A DNA stretch of 64,000 bases from Lachnospiraceae bacterium. GTDB taxonomy: Bacteria > Bacillota > Clostridia > Lachnospirales > Lachnospiraceae. Within the stretch, counting starts at the first letter, position 1. Every line of letters starts with the position of its first letter. Of this stretch, positions 45,784 to 54,212 are shown piece by piece. The notes beneath the pieces are model-generated. The model searched no databases. It saw only the letters and a list, made by a program, of their open reading frames with translations, and had not been told where the DNA came from. The stretch spans positions 114,473 through 178,472 of the forward strand of contig JAAUZH010000037.1 of assembly GCA_014804675.1 (NCBI GenBank), read 5' to 3'. A program made the position numbers and the translations under genes.

Positions 45784-46545
45784 ATGGGTAGAGAGAACGC
45801 ATATTTTTTGGTGCAAAGAGAAAAGAGGCAGCTGAATTGGAAGGAGCTCTTTTCTTTTTTGGTGGAAAAAGTACAGCCTGAGGAAATAATTGTCTGTGGG
45901 GAGCCAATGAGTATTTTAAAGCTGCCGGAATTTATGATGGAACAACCGGAAGGAATATGGAGAAAAATAAAAAAGAAATTGTACGAAGCTCTGATGAATA
46001 AAAAAATGAGAAAGCTGCTGGCAACTACTACAGAAGAATTCCCCATGGCTGTTATGGAAGCCTGTCTGGCAGAATTTCTGAAAAAGGAATGTGCTTTCCG
46101 AAGGACTACAAAAGTGCTCATAGCGGATAAAAGTCATGTGGATTTTAAAAACCTGCTGATGCCTTATTGCGGCAGCCTGAATTATCTGGAATTTTTGGTA
46201 GACCATAGTGGAGACTACGAATATCTGGCAGAGGAAATGTATGAAGAAAGCGGCCTTGCCATTACCTTTACTCTTTCGGAAAAAGAAAAAGCATGGGAAG
46301 AGATACCCGATTCAGATGAATTCAATCACCCCACATGGACAAAAGAACTTACGGAAAAGTATCATATTGTCATAGACCTCAGAAAAGACTTGCAGATACC
46401 TGTAGGCTGTCTGGCGGAAGGGTGTGTTTATTTTGACAGTTTTTCTGATAAGGAAAGAGAAAAATGCTTAAGAAGAGGCGGAAAGGGAATAACTTATCTA
46501 TCCCCGGGGATATACCTTGACAGAGCCTTAAAGAGTACGGTATAA
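45784..46545 (+). CDS. Hypothetical cytoplasmic protein
   Basis: A 253-residue soluble protein, no signal or membrane segment. An N-terminal alpha/beta part (EEIIVCGEPMSILKLPEF), a central helical region with many Lys and Glu, and a C-terminal part with YHIVIDLRKDLQIPVGCLAEGCVYFDSFSDKE, GGKGITYLSPGIYLDRAL. It looks intact and probably conserved in the family, but I do not recognise it. Located 40 bases after dusB with only a weak ribosome binding site. The greA promoter lies inside its 3' end. Confidence 0.7.
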   Translation: MGRENAYFLVQREKRQLNWKELFSFLVEKVQPEEIIVCGEPMSILKLPEFMMEQPEGIWRKIKKKLYEALMNKKMRKLLATTTEEFPMAVMEACLAEFLKKECAFRRTTKVLIADKSHVDFKNLLMPYCGSLNYLEFLVDHSGDYEYLAEEMYEESGLAITFTLSEKEKAWEEIPDSDEFNHPTWTKELTEKYHIVIDLRKDLQIPVGCLAEGCVYFDSFSDKEREKCLRRGGKGITYLSPGIYLDRALKSTV

Positions 46546-46546
46546 T
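46517..46546 (+). promoter_or_regulatory. Consensus sigma-A promoter for greA-lysS
   Basis: Perfect TTGACA and TATAAT boxes with an 18-base spacer, inside the last codons of the preceding gene. Confidence 0.8.
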
Positions 46547-46595
46547 AATGCAGTTATAAGGGTATTTCGCATAAAATGCAGAAAGGTGAATGAAA

Positions 46596-47078
46596 ATGGA
46601 AGAAAAGAAAAATATATTAACCTATGAAGGTCTGAAAAAATATGAAGACGAGTTACATGATTTAAAGGTATATAAAAGAAAAGAAGTAGCCCAGAAAATC
46701 AAGGAAGCAAGAGAACAGGGAGACTTATCAGAAAATGCGGAATACGATGCAGCAAAGGATGAGCAGCGGGATATTGAAGCAAGAATTGAAGAGCTGGAAA
46801 AAATCTTAAAAAATGCAGAAGTTGTTGTAGAGGATGAAGTAGACCTTGATAAGATCAACATTGGTTGTAAGGTCCGTATCAAGGATATGGAATTAAAGGA
46901 AGAAATGACTTTTAAGATTGTAGGTTCTACAGAGGCAAACAGCTTAAAGGGCAAGATTTCCAATGAATCTCCTCTTGGAAAGGCATTGATTGGCGCCAAA
47001 GAAGGAGATACGGTAAAGGCAGAGACTCCGGTAGGAATCATTAAATATAAAGTGTTGGAAATTCAGCGTTCCAACTAA
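46596..47078 (+). CDS. greA: Transcription elongation factor GreA
   Basis: A 160-residue GreA: the N-terminal coiled-coil that enters the polymerase secondary channel (YEGLKKYEDELHDLKVYKRKE, then REQGDLSENAEYDAAKDEQ with the acidic Asp/Glu tip) and the C-terminal globular domain (SPLGKALIGAKEGDTV). It stimulates cleavage of backtracked RNA. Start may be 46590 or 46596; the second has better spacing from AAAGGTG. It is co-directional with lysS, 24 bases on. Confidence 0.97.
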   Translation: MEEKKNILTYEGLKKYEDELHDLKVYKRKEVAQKIKEAREQGDLSENAEYDAAKDEQRDIEARIEELEKILKNAEVVVEDEVDLDKINIGCKVRIKDMELKEEMTFKIVGSTEANSLKGKISNESPLGKALIGAKEGDTVKAETPVGIIKYKVLEIQRSN

Positions 47079-47102
47079 AATACGATAGAAAGAGTGGCAG
47101 GC

Positions 47103-48596
47103 ATGGCAGAAAAAAACCAAAATGTACAGGAACAGGACTTGAACCAGCTGTTAAAGGTTCGCCGGGAAAAGCTGGCAAATCTTGTGGAAGCCGGAAAGAA
47201 TCCTTTTGAAATCACCAAATATCAGGTAACAGCCCACAGCATGGAGATTAAGGAGCATTACGATGAGATGAAGGGCAGGGAAGTAACCGTTGCCGGACGT
47301 ATTATGAGCAAACGTGTCATGGGTAAGGCATCTTTTTGCAACGTGCAGGATTTGCAGGGAAATATTCAGTCTTATGTAGCAAGGGACAGCATTGGAGAGG
47401 AGTCCTATGCTTTTTTCAAAAAGTATGATGTAGGCGATATTGTGGGAATCAAAGGCGAGGTTTTTGAAACAAAAACCGGTGAGATTTCCATCCATGCTTC
47501 AGAAGTGACCTTATTGTCCAAGAGCTTGCAGATTTTACCGGAAAAATGGCATGGGCTTACCAATACCGACATTCGTTATCGGCAAAGATATACGGACTTG
47601 ATTATGAATGAGGATGTAAAAAAGACATTTGTCATGCGAAGCAAGATTATCAGCTCTATCCGTCGTTTTCTGGATGACAGGGACTTCATGGAGGTGGAAA
47701 CGCCTATGCTTGTTGCCAATGCAGGCGGCGCAGCAGCAAGGCCTTTTGAAACCCATTATAATGCTTTGGATGAAGATGTGAAGTTGCGTATTTCCCTGGA
47801 ATTGTATTTAAAAAGACTGATTGTGGGCGGTCTTGAAAGAGTGTATGAAATCGGGCGTGTATTCCGCAACGAAGGACTTGATACAAGGCACAATCCGGAA
47901 TTCACCTTAATGGAGTTATACCAGGCATATACCGATTACAATGGCATGATGGATTTGACGGAGGATATGTTCCGCCATGTAGCACAGGAAGTATGCGGTA
48001 CTACAAAGATTACCTATGGAGATGTGGAAATCGACATGGGAAAGCCCTTTGAGAGAATCACTATGGTGGATGCTGTTAAGAAATATGCAGGTGTGGATTT
48101 TGACACGGTTCCCGATACGGAAGCGGCAAAGAAGTTAGCGGATGAAAAGGGTGTCCACTATGAGGACAGGCATAAAAAAGGTGATATCCTGAATTTGTTC
48201 TTTGAGGAATTTGTAGAAGAGAAATTAGTGCAGCCTACCTTTGTAATGGACCATCCAATCGAAATTTCACCATTGACCAAGAAAAAACCGGACAAGCCCG
48301 GTTATGTGGAACGTTTTGAATTGTTCATTACCTGTCGGGAGATGTGCAATGCTTACTCGGAATTAAACGATCCAATCGATCAGAGGGAACGTTTTGCAGC
48401 CCAGGAGGAAGCTTTTGCGGCAGGAGATGAGGAAGCGAACCGTACAGATGAGGACTTCTTAAATGCGTTGGAGATTGGTATGCCTCCTACGGGCGGTATT
48501 GGATACGGCATTGACAGGCTGGTGATGCTGCTTACGAATCAGCCGGCTATCCGGGATGTTTTGCTGTTCCCGACGATGAAGAGTTTAGAGAAGTAA
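47103..48596 (+). CDS. lysS: Lysine--tRNA ligase, class II
   Basis: A 497-residue class II aminoacyl-tRNA synthetase. The N-terminal OB anticodon-binding domain (VAGRIMSKRVMGKASFCNVQD) is followed by the catalytic core with motif 1, motif 2 (FRNEGLDTRHNPEFTLMELYQ, key residues FRNE and R) and motif 3 (GIGYGIDRLVMLL). Length is typical for bacterial LysRS-II. The frame could start at a GTG at 47094, but the ATG at 47103 suits the GAAAGAG site better. No T-box is seen upstream; it follows greA. Confidence 0.97.
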   Translation: MAEKNQNVQEQDLNQLLKVRREKLANLVEAGKNPFEITKYQVTAHSMEIKEHYDEMKGREVTVAGRIMSKRVMGKASFCNVQDLQGNIQSYVARDSIGEESYAFFKKYDVGDIVGIKGEVFETKTGEISIHASEVTLLSKSLQILPEKWHGLTNTDIRYRQRYTDLIMNEDVKKTFVMRSKIISSIRRFLDDRDFMEVETPMLVANAGGAAARPFETHYNALDEDVKLRISLELYLKRLIVGGLERVYEIGRVFRNEGLDTRHNPEFTLMELYQAYTDYNGMMDLTEDMFRHVAQEVCGTTKITYGDVEIDMGKPFERITMVDAVKKYAGVDFDTVPDTEAAKKLADEKGVHYEDRHKKGDILNLFFEEFVEEKLVQPTFVMDHPIEISPLTKKKPDKPGYVERFELFITCREMCNAYSELNDPIDQRERFAAQEEAFAAGDEEANRTDEDFLNALEIGMPPTGGIGYGIDRLVMLLTNQPAIRDVLLFPTMKSLEK

Positions 48597-49007
48597 AAAG
48601 CCTTGAATGTGGCATTTGCAAGCATTTCAAGAGGTCTATATTTGTGTTTTGCGACAAATAGTGAGCCTTGATATAGTAAAAATTAGAACATCATTGCTTA
48701 TAGGAATATAGGTAATGATGTTCTTGGTATATCGGGATAGTTTGCATTTGGGACGGCAGCAGTATTTTGTGAAAAGTAAATAGATAAAATCAAGAAGCAC
48801 CTTTTTCAGTGTTAGGATTCAAGTTGATAAGACAAAAGTCCAAAGAAAGAAGTGTTTTTATGGTTCAGAGAATACAACAGTCTCTACAAAAGTTAAGGAA
48901 AACTTAAGCTTCCATTCAAACAAGGGAAAGCATCAGGGAATATCATAAGCAAAGAAACAAAGCAGTATACGAAAATGGTAAGAGATAAAAGATGAGGAAA
49001 TGGAAGC
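48597..49007. other. Gene-poor interval after lysS
   Basis: No credible gene. It contains an 11-bp inverted repeat (AGAACATCATT, 48685-48724, 18-base loop, no T-run), and a 15-codon frame starting MVQRIQQSLQ at 48860 that soon stops. The stretch looks like decayed sequence. Confidence 0.5.
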
Positions 49008-49292
49008 ATGTTAAAAAAAATAGGAAGAATTTTGGTACTGGCAATTGTAATGACGGTTGGCACTTTTGCAGGAACATTGATTTCTACAATATGCATGTCT
49101 ATAATAGAGAATGTGGGAAAGATAGCTATGACAGAATACTTTGAAATAAGTATGAGTGGATCAATAGGAATTTTATTTGGAACCGGCATGTTACTCTTGT
49201 ATATGAAGAAAAAAATACATGGAATGGAATTTGGGATACAAAGGAAAAGTTATCGGTTCAAAAGATGTGCGTTTATGCTGTTTTTGTCATAG
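49008..49292 (+). CDS. Small predicted membrane protein
   Basis: A 94-residue frame with two hydrophobic segments (LVLAIVMTVGTFAGTLI, about residues 9-25; GSIGILFGTGMLLLYM, about 51-66) and a basic tail. It could be a small membrane protein or the start of a larger broken gene. The ribosome binding site (GAGGAAATGGAAG) is only moderate. It lies alone in a gene-poor region, with no recognised family. Confidence 0.4.
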   Translation: MLKKIGRILVLAIVMTVGTFAGTLISTICMSIIENVGKIAMTEYFEISMSGSIGILFGTGMLLLYMKKKIHGMEFGIQRKSYRFKRCAFMLFLS

Positions 49293-49410
49293 CAGTATAT
49301 GTTAGTTTGAAAAAGTATACAAAGAGGTGAGAATAAATATGTATACAATAGAATATAGAAGTGCGTTCATAATATCCAAAGCTTTTTTGTGTGTGTAAAA
49401 AGACCGTTAA

Positions 49411-49590
49411 GAGATATCTAATTATTTCATTCCCAAAAGCCGTGTGCTGAAACAGTCCGCCGATGAAATAAAAACAAAAAATGAAGTTTCTGGAAGAGAA
49501 TTTTTGCAGCTCAAGATGCAGGAAACATTAAAAAATATTAAACAGCCGTGCAATTGGCTGTTTTTTATTTGTACAAAAAGGAAATAAATA
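49411..49590 (+). pseudogene. Possible 3' remnant of a lost gene
   Basis: An open frame without a start codon reads FIPKSRVLKQSADEIK then VSGREFLQLKMQETLKNI, ending TAA near 49585. Its composition is protein-like, but there is no ribosome binding site, and a terminator hairpin lies within its end. It may be the tail of a degraded gene of unknown family. Confidence 0.3.
49541..49568 (+). terminator. Intrinsic terminator
   Basis: AACAGCC and GGCTGTT flank an eight-base loop and a T-run follows. It is a good terminator although no complete gene ends upstream. Confidence 0.85.
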
Positions 49591-49592
49591 GA

Positions 49593-49621
49593 TTAAATTT
49601 TCAAAGAATATGTGATATGAT
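49593..49621 (+). promoter_or_regulatory. Probable extended -10 promoter for pulA
   Basis: TGATATGAT (extended -10 plus TATGAT) with a weak -35 (TTAAAT, 17-base spacer), 56 bases before the start codon. Confidence 0.5.
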
Positions 49622-49677
49622 GAAACTAAATAAAAAATGAAAGCATACCCGGAAATTTGGGGCGGAGAGGGAGAAAC

Positions 49678-51618
49678 ATGAAATTTTTATTTGATTCTAA
49701 GGAATTTGGGGCGCAATATCATTATGAAGGAAAGGACCTGGGTGCAGTTTATGGAAAGGAACAAACCACTTTTAAGGTATGGGCGCCAACAGCAAAGGCG
49801 ATAGAGCTTTGCACCTATCCTGATGGAGCGCAGGGAGCATGTCTGCAAAAGTATCCTATGGAAAAACAGGAGCATGGTGTGTGGTCTGTATGTGTAGAGG
49901 GAGATTTGGAAGGCACATATTATACCTACCGGATAAATATAGACGGCAAAATCAGAGAGACACAGGATATATACGGAAAGGCATGCGGAGTCAACGGCAG
50001 CAGGAGCATGGTAGTGGATTTAAAGAAAACAGACCCTGCGGGATGGCAGGAGGATTTCTTTGACCGGAAAGGACAGACAGCGCCGGCGATTTATGAACTG
50101 CATATTAAAGATTTTTCCAGCGATCCATGCAGCGGCATAACAAAAGAGCATAGAGGAAAATACCTGGCATTTACCGAAACGGACACGACCTTAAATGGAC
50201 AGGGAAAAACGGTTACCTGTCTTTCTTATCTGAAACAACTGGGAATCAGCCATATCCATCTGCTTCCGACCTTTGATTTTGCATCTGTAGATGAAAGCAA
50301 GCCCCTTGATGATCAGTTTAACTGGGGATATGATCCTGAAAATTATAATGTGCCGGAGGGAGGCTATGCTACGGATGCTGCTGACGGACATGTTAGGATT
50401 CGGGAATTTAAACAGATGGTTCAGTCCATTCACAATGCTGGAATGGGAGTGATAATGGATGTAGTATATAACCACACATACAAGGCGGATTCTGCCTTTC
50501 AAAAGACAGTTCCCGACTATTATTATCGGATTTGGGAGGATGGAACGTGGTCAGACGGCTCCTGCTGCGGAAACGATACGGCCAGTGAAAGATATATGTT
50601 CCGGAAATTCATGATAGAATCGGTCTGCTACTGGGCAGAGGAATACCATATCGACGGATTCCGGTTTGATTTGATGGGCCTTCATGATGTGGAGACTATG
50701 AATGAGATCAGAAAAGCATTGGATATGCTTCCAGGCGGCAGGGATATCCTTATGTATGGGGAACCATGGAGAGGCAAAGAAACAGCTATGAGAAAAGGCA
50801 GCATTCCTGCATTAAAAAAGAATGTTGCAGAATTAGACCAGAGGATAGCTATTTTTAATGATGATACAAGAGATGCAATAAAAGGCAGTGTCTTTCTGGA
50901 AAAAGATGCAGGCTATATAAACGGGAATGAAGAGCTTGGCATACAGATACCCTCCTGTGTACTTGCCTGGTGTGATGGAAAGGGAGAGTATATGCCGAAA
51001 AATCCCGGACAGATCATCACATACGTTTCCGCCCATGACAATTTCACCCTTTGGGATAAATTGAATTTCACCCTGCTTGACGAACCGGAGTTCTATCAGA
51101 GAAAGGAAGAGGTGCTGCAATTGAACCGAATGGCAGCAGGAATGGTCATGACCTCATTGGGGACGCCTTTCTTCCAGGCTGGAGAAGAATTCGGCAGGAC
51201 GAAAAACGGAATTGGCGACTCTTATGCGACAGAATCTGCAATCAATCAATTGGACTGGAAAAGAGCAGAAGAGTATGGCGATTTAGTGGAATATTATAAA
51301 GGGCTTTTGACAATTAGAAAGCATTTTCGCGCATTGACAACAAAAGAAAGGGAAATTTTAGAACGATTTTCTTTTATGGATACGAATCTGCAGGAAACAG
51401 TTGCCTTTCACATTCAGGGGATAGAGGCAGAAGGCGATTGGTGGAAGGAGCTGTTTGTCATCTATCATAATATGGAGCAGAAAAAAGAGATGGAGTTACC
51501 GGAAGGAAGCTGGGAACTGTTATGCGATGGGAAAAGCTGCGTTCCAGGCGGGCTGGAACCATGCAGAAATACCATAATATTAAATGAAAAATCGGTTATG
51601 ATATTAGGCAAAAAGTAG
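49678..51618 (+). CDS. pulA: Type I pullulanase (GH13)
   Basis: A 646-residue glycoside hydrolase family 13 debranching enzyme. The N-terminal CBM48 module (TTFKVWAPTAKAIELCTYPD) precedes the barrel with the type I pullulanase signature FNWGYDPENYNVPEG (about residue 213). Conserved regions are DVVYNHTY, GFRFDLMGLHD (nucleophile Asp331), MYGEPW (acid/base Glu362) and VSAHDN. No signal peptide, so it is probably intracellular and debranches glycogen or imported maltodextrins. ATG 49678 follows a GAGAGGGAG site. It has its own promoter and no partner genes. Confidence 0.95.
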   Translation: MKFLFDSKEFGAQYHYEGKDLGAVYGKEQTTFKVWAPTAKAIELCTYPDGAQGACLQKYPMEKQEHGVWSVCVEGDLEGTYYTYRINIDGKIRETQDIYGKACGVNGSRSMVVDLKKTDPAGWQEDFFDRKGQTAPAIYELHIKDFSSDPCSGITKEHRGKYLAFTETDTTLNGQGKTVTCLSYLKQLGISHIHLLPTFDFASVDESKPLDDQFNWGYDPENYNVPEGGYATDAADGHVRIREFKQMVQSIHNAGMGVIMDVVYNHTYKADSAFQKTVPDYYYRIWEDGTWSDGSCCGNDTASERYMFRKFMIESVCYWAEEYHIDGFRFDLMGLHDVETMNEIRKALDMLPGGRDILMYGEPWRGKETAMRKGSIPALKKNVAELDQRIAIFNDDTRDAIKGSVFLEKDAGYINGNEELGIQIPSCVLAWCDGKGEYMPKNPGQIITYVSAHDNFTLWDKLNFTLLDEPEFYQRKEEVLQLNRMAAGMVMTSLGTPFFQAGEEFGRTKNGIGDSYATESAINQLDWKRAEEYGDLVEYYKGLLTIRKHFRALTTKEREILERFSFMDTNLQETVAFHIQGIEAEGDWWKELFVIYHNMEQKKEMELPEGSWELLCDGKSCVPGGLEPCRNTIILNEKSVMILGKK

Positions 51619-51647
51619 CTGCTTTGGGAAAAGTTTTGGCAGGGTGC

Positions 51648-51674
51648 TAAAGAATTTCCCAAAATGTCCGATAA
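51648..51674 (+). promoter_or_regulatory. Sigma-28 (SigD/FliA) promoter of the flgM operon
   Basis: TAAA, a 15-base spacer and TCCGATAA match the sigma-28 consensus (TAAA-N15-GCCGATAA) at all but one position. It is 45 bases before flgM and probably drives flgM to csrA. Confidence 0.88.
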
Positions 51675-51718
51675 CCTATGTAAGAAGTAGAACAGCTCCA
51701 TGGAAGGAGGAAGCTATT

Positions 51719-52000
51719 ATGCGTATTGAAGCGTATACTCAGGTACAGCAAGTATATAACACCACAAAGAGTTCGAAGTCAATAAAGACTAATACTGCAG
51801 GGTATCGTGATGCAGTTCAGATTTCCAGCATGGGAAAGGATATCCAGATTGCAAAGCAGGCAGTAGCAAATACGCCTGACATCAGGGAAGAGGTTGTTGC
51901 TCCTTTGAAGGCCAGTGTTCAGGCTGGGACATATTATGTAAGCAATGAAAGCTTTGCTGACAAATTGTTGGAGCAGTATAAAGAGACGCTTGCCTTATAA
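51719..52000 (+). CDS. flgM: Negative regulator of flagellin synthesis FlgM (anti-sigma-28)
   Basis: A 93-residue protein of FlgM type: a disordered, polar N-terminal half (VQQVYNTTKSSKSIKTN) and a C-terminal helical region (DAVQISSMGKDIQIAKQAV, then REEVVAPLKASVQAGTYYVSNESFADKLL) that binds sigma-28. It blocks late flagellar gene expression until exported through the finished hook. It follows a sigma-28 promoter and a strong GGAGG site (start 51719; the longer frame reads through the promoter). First gene of the late flagellar operon. Confidence 0.92.
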   Translation: MRIEAYTQVQQVYNTTKSSKSIKTNTAGYRDAVQISSMGKDIQIAKQAVANTPDIREEVVAPLKASVQAGTYYVSNESFADKLLEQYKETLAL

Positions 52001-52037
52001 TATAAGATAGGCAGCAAATGGAAAAGAGGTATATTCT

Positions 52038-52556
52038 GTGGCGAGTTTAATGGAAAATTTAATGGATACATTAGAAGAGGAGCAGGTATTTTACGAACAG
52101 CTGCTTCAGTTATCCATGAAAAAGACACCGATTATCATTAAAGGAGACACAGTAGCTTTACAGCAAATCACGGATGAAGAGCAGGACGTTATTGACAAGA
52201 TCAATCATTTGGATAAAAAAAGACAAGAAGTGATGAAAGATATTGCTAACGTAATGAACAAGGATGTTGACACTTTGAGGATTATTCATTTAATTCAAAT
52301 GCTGGAGAAACGGCCGATAGAGCAGAAAAGACTGTCTTCTATTAATGACGGCTTGAAAGAGACAGTGGAAAAAATGCGCCGCTGTAATGAACAGAACAAG
52401 CTTTTGATTGAAAGCTCGCTGGAAATAGTGGCATTTGATTTGAATTTGATTCACAATTTGAAAAGCGCACCGGAAACGGCCAATTACAACAAAGGCGCAT
52501 TAAGCGCCGGAAGTGTGATGGGGCCGGAAACCGGAAGATTTGATGCGAAACAATAA
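52038..52556 (+). CDS. flgN: Flagellar export chaperone FlgN
   Basis: A 172-residue largely helical protein (MENLMDTLEEEQVFYEQLLQLSM and a long coil with KRQEVMKDIANVMN), the size and shape of FlgN-type chaperones for the hook-filament junction proteins FlgK and FlgL, whose genes follow. A GTG at 52038 sits nine bases after AGAGG and is taken as start; an ATG at 52050 is an alternative. Assigned by position and helical pattern, since FlgN sequences are poorly conserved. Confidence 0.87.
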   Translation: MASLMENLMDTLEEEQVFYEQLLQLSMKKTPIIIKGDTVALQQITDEEQDVIDKINHLDKKRQEVMKDIANVMNKDVDTLRIIHLIQMLEKRPIEQKRLSSINDGLKETVEKMRRCNEQNKLLIESSLEIVAFDLNLIHNLKSAPETANYNKGALSAGSVMGPETGRFDAKQ

Positions 52557-52576
52557 GAAAGAAGAGGAAAACATCT

Positions 52577-54199
52577 ATGGGACTTATGGGAAGCTTATAT
52601 ATAGGAACTTCAGGTCTGCAGACAAGTCAGAATGCATTGAATACAACTGCACATAATCTTGCCAATATCGATACTCCTGGTTATACAAGACAACAGGTTT
52701 TGCTCAATGATAAGCAATATAACACCATATCTATAAATCGCAAGGCTATATCAAATCAGCAGACCGGACTGGGTGTTACTTATGCAAAGGTAAGACAGGT
52801 CAGGGATTATTTTCTGGATCAGACGTATCGAAAACAATCAGGAAGAAGCGCTTTTTACGAAGAGTCCTATGATGCAATCGTTGAAGTGGAAACGTTGCTT
52901 CGGGAACTGGACGGAAAAGCATTTAAAGAATCTTTGAATAATTTATGGGTTTCCATACAGGAGCTTGCAAAGGACCCAAGCAGTGCTGTTAATCAGGGCA
53001 CTCTGGTTCAGTGTGCGTCCCAGTTCATTTCAAAGGCTGGAGCAGTGAGCGAGGGACTTAGGGATTATCAGGACAATCTGAATCTACAGGTTGCAAATGA
53101 CATAAACAGGATTAACGAAATCGGCAAACAGATTTACGATTTGAACCTGGAGATTTTAAAGGTAGAAGGCGGCAAAGTGGAATCCGCCAACGATTTAAGG
53201 GACATCAGGGAAGCTCTTTTAGATGAACTTGGTCAACTGGTAAATATATCTTACAATTACGATGCGGATGGATGTGCTATAGTAAAGATTGAAGGCCATT
53301 CCTTCGTAAACAGGGCTATGACTTACGAGATTGGGATGACACAGGATGCCAATACCGGTTTTTATACGCCCTTCTGGCTGTATGATGCCAGAAAGACTGA
53401 AATGGCAGACGGATCAGTAAGCTGGGATATTGAAGGAGCAAAAGTATTCAATCTTTCAAGGACGATTTCCAGCGAACTGGATACAGATGTGGGAGGACTG
53501 AAAGCGAAGCTTTTGGCAAGAGGGGACCATCGGGCCAATTACACCGATTTAAATCCTGACACCTACAATGACCTTGTTTCTCAATCGGTCATCATGAACA
53601 TTCAGGCGGAGTTCGATAACCTGATCCATACGATTGTAACTAAAATCAATGGCGTGTTTGCGGATGCGTCCGATCCGGCTACCGGATATCTGATGGATGG
53701 TGCAGATCCTATCCGCTTGTTCCAGAAGAAAGCGGATAAAGGGTACGGGGAAGACCTGACACCAGGCAAAGAGGATACTTTATATACAATAGAAAATATC
53801 ATGATAAATCCGGATCTGGTAAAAGCGCCTACAAAGCTTGGACTTACGAAGCCAGACGGAAAGAAGGACTATGATCTGGCAAAGGCTTTGAATGCAGCCT
53901 TTGATGAAGAGGCATATGTGTTGAATCCAAATGTAACAAGCCGAGCAAATTTCCTTGGGTATTATGACAATATGGTAAGTCAGATTGGGAATTTAGGGTA
54001 TGTGTTCAAAAACATTTATCAGTATCAGGTTGCTACGGTAAATTCTACGGAGGAGTCCCGGCAGCAGGTAGTGGGAGTTTCCGATGATGAAGAACTTACT
54101 AATATGATCAGGTTCCAGAATGCGTATAATGCTTCCAGCCGGTATATCAATGTTATTGATGAAATGTTGGAGCACATTATCAATACATTAGCTGTGTAA
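52577..54199 (+). CDS. flgK: Flagellar hook-associated protein 1 (FlgK), first paralogue
   Basis: A 540-residue hook-filament junction protein. The N-terminal rod/hook motif (YIGTSGLQTSQNALNTTAHNLANIDTPGYTRQQ, key residues ANxxTxGYTR) and the C-terminal helix (DEELTNMIRFQNAYNASSRYINVIDEML) form the coiled D0 domain; the middle part holds the D1-D3 domains. The reading frame is intact. It is followed by a second, longer FlgK-like gene after 13 bases. Confidence 0.93.
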   Translation: MGLMGSLYIGTSGLQTSQNALNTTAHNLANIDTPGYTRQQVLLNDKQYNTISINRKAISNQQTGLGVTYAKVRQVRDYFLDQTYRKQSGRSAFYEESYDAIVEVETLLRELDGKAFKESLNNLWVSIQELAKDPSSAVNQGTLVQCASQFISKAGAVSEGLRDYQDNLNLQVANDINRINEIGKQIYDLNLEILKVEGGKVESANDLRDIREALLDELGQLVNISYNYDADGCAIVKIEGHSFVNRAMTYEIGMTQDANTGFYTPFWLYDARKTEMADGSVSWDIEGAKVFNLSRTISSELDTDVGGLKAKLLARGDHRANYTDLNPDTYNDLVSQSVIMNIQAEFDNLIHTIVTKINGVFADASDPATGYLMDGADPIRLFQKKADKGYGEDLTPGKEDTLYTIENIMINPDLVKAPTKLGLTKPDGKKDYDLAKALNAAFDEEAYVLNPNVTSRANFLGYYDNMVSQIGNLGYVFKNIYQYQVATVNSTEESRQQVVGVSDDEELTNMIRFQNAYNASSRYINVIDEMLEHIINTLAV

Positions 54200-54212
54200 A
54201 GGAGGAAAATGA

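Noticed and set aside
48685..48724. Inverted repeat AGAACATCATT as a terminator of lysS
   Set aside because: It is about 90 bases from the stop codon, has an 18-base loop and no T-run.
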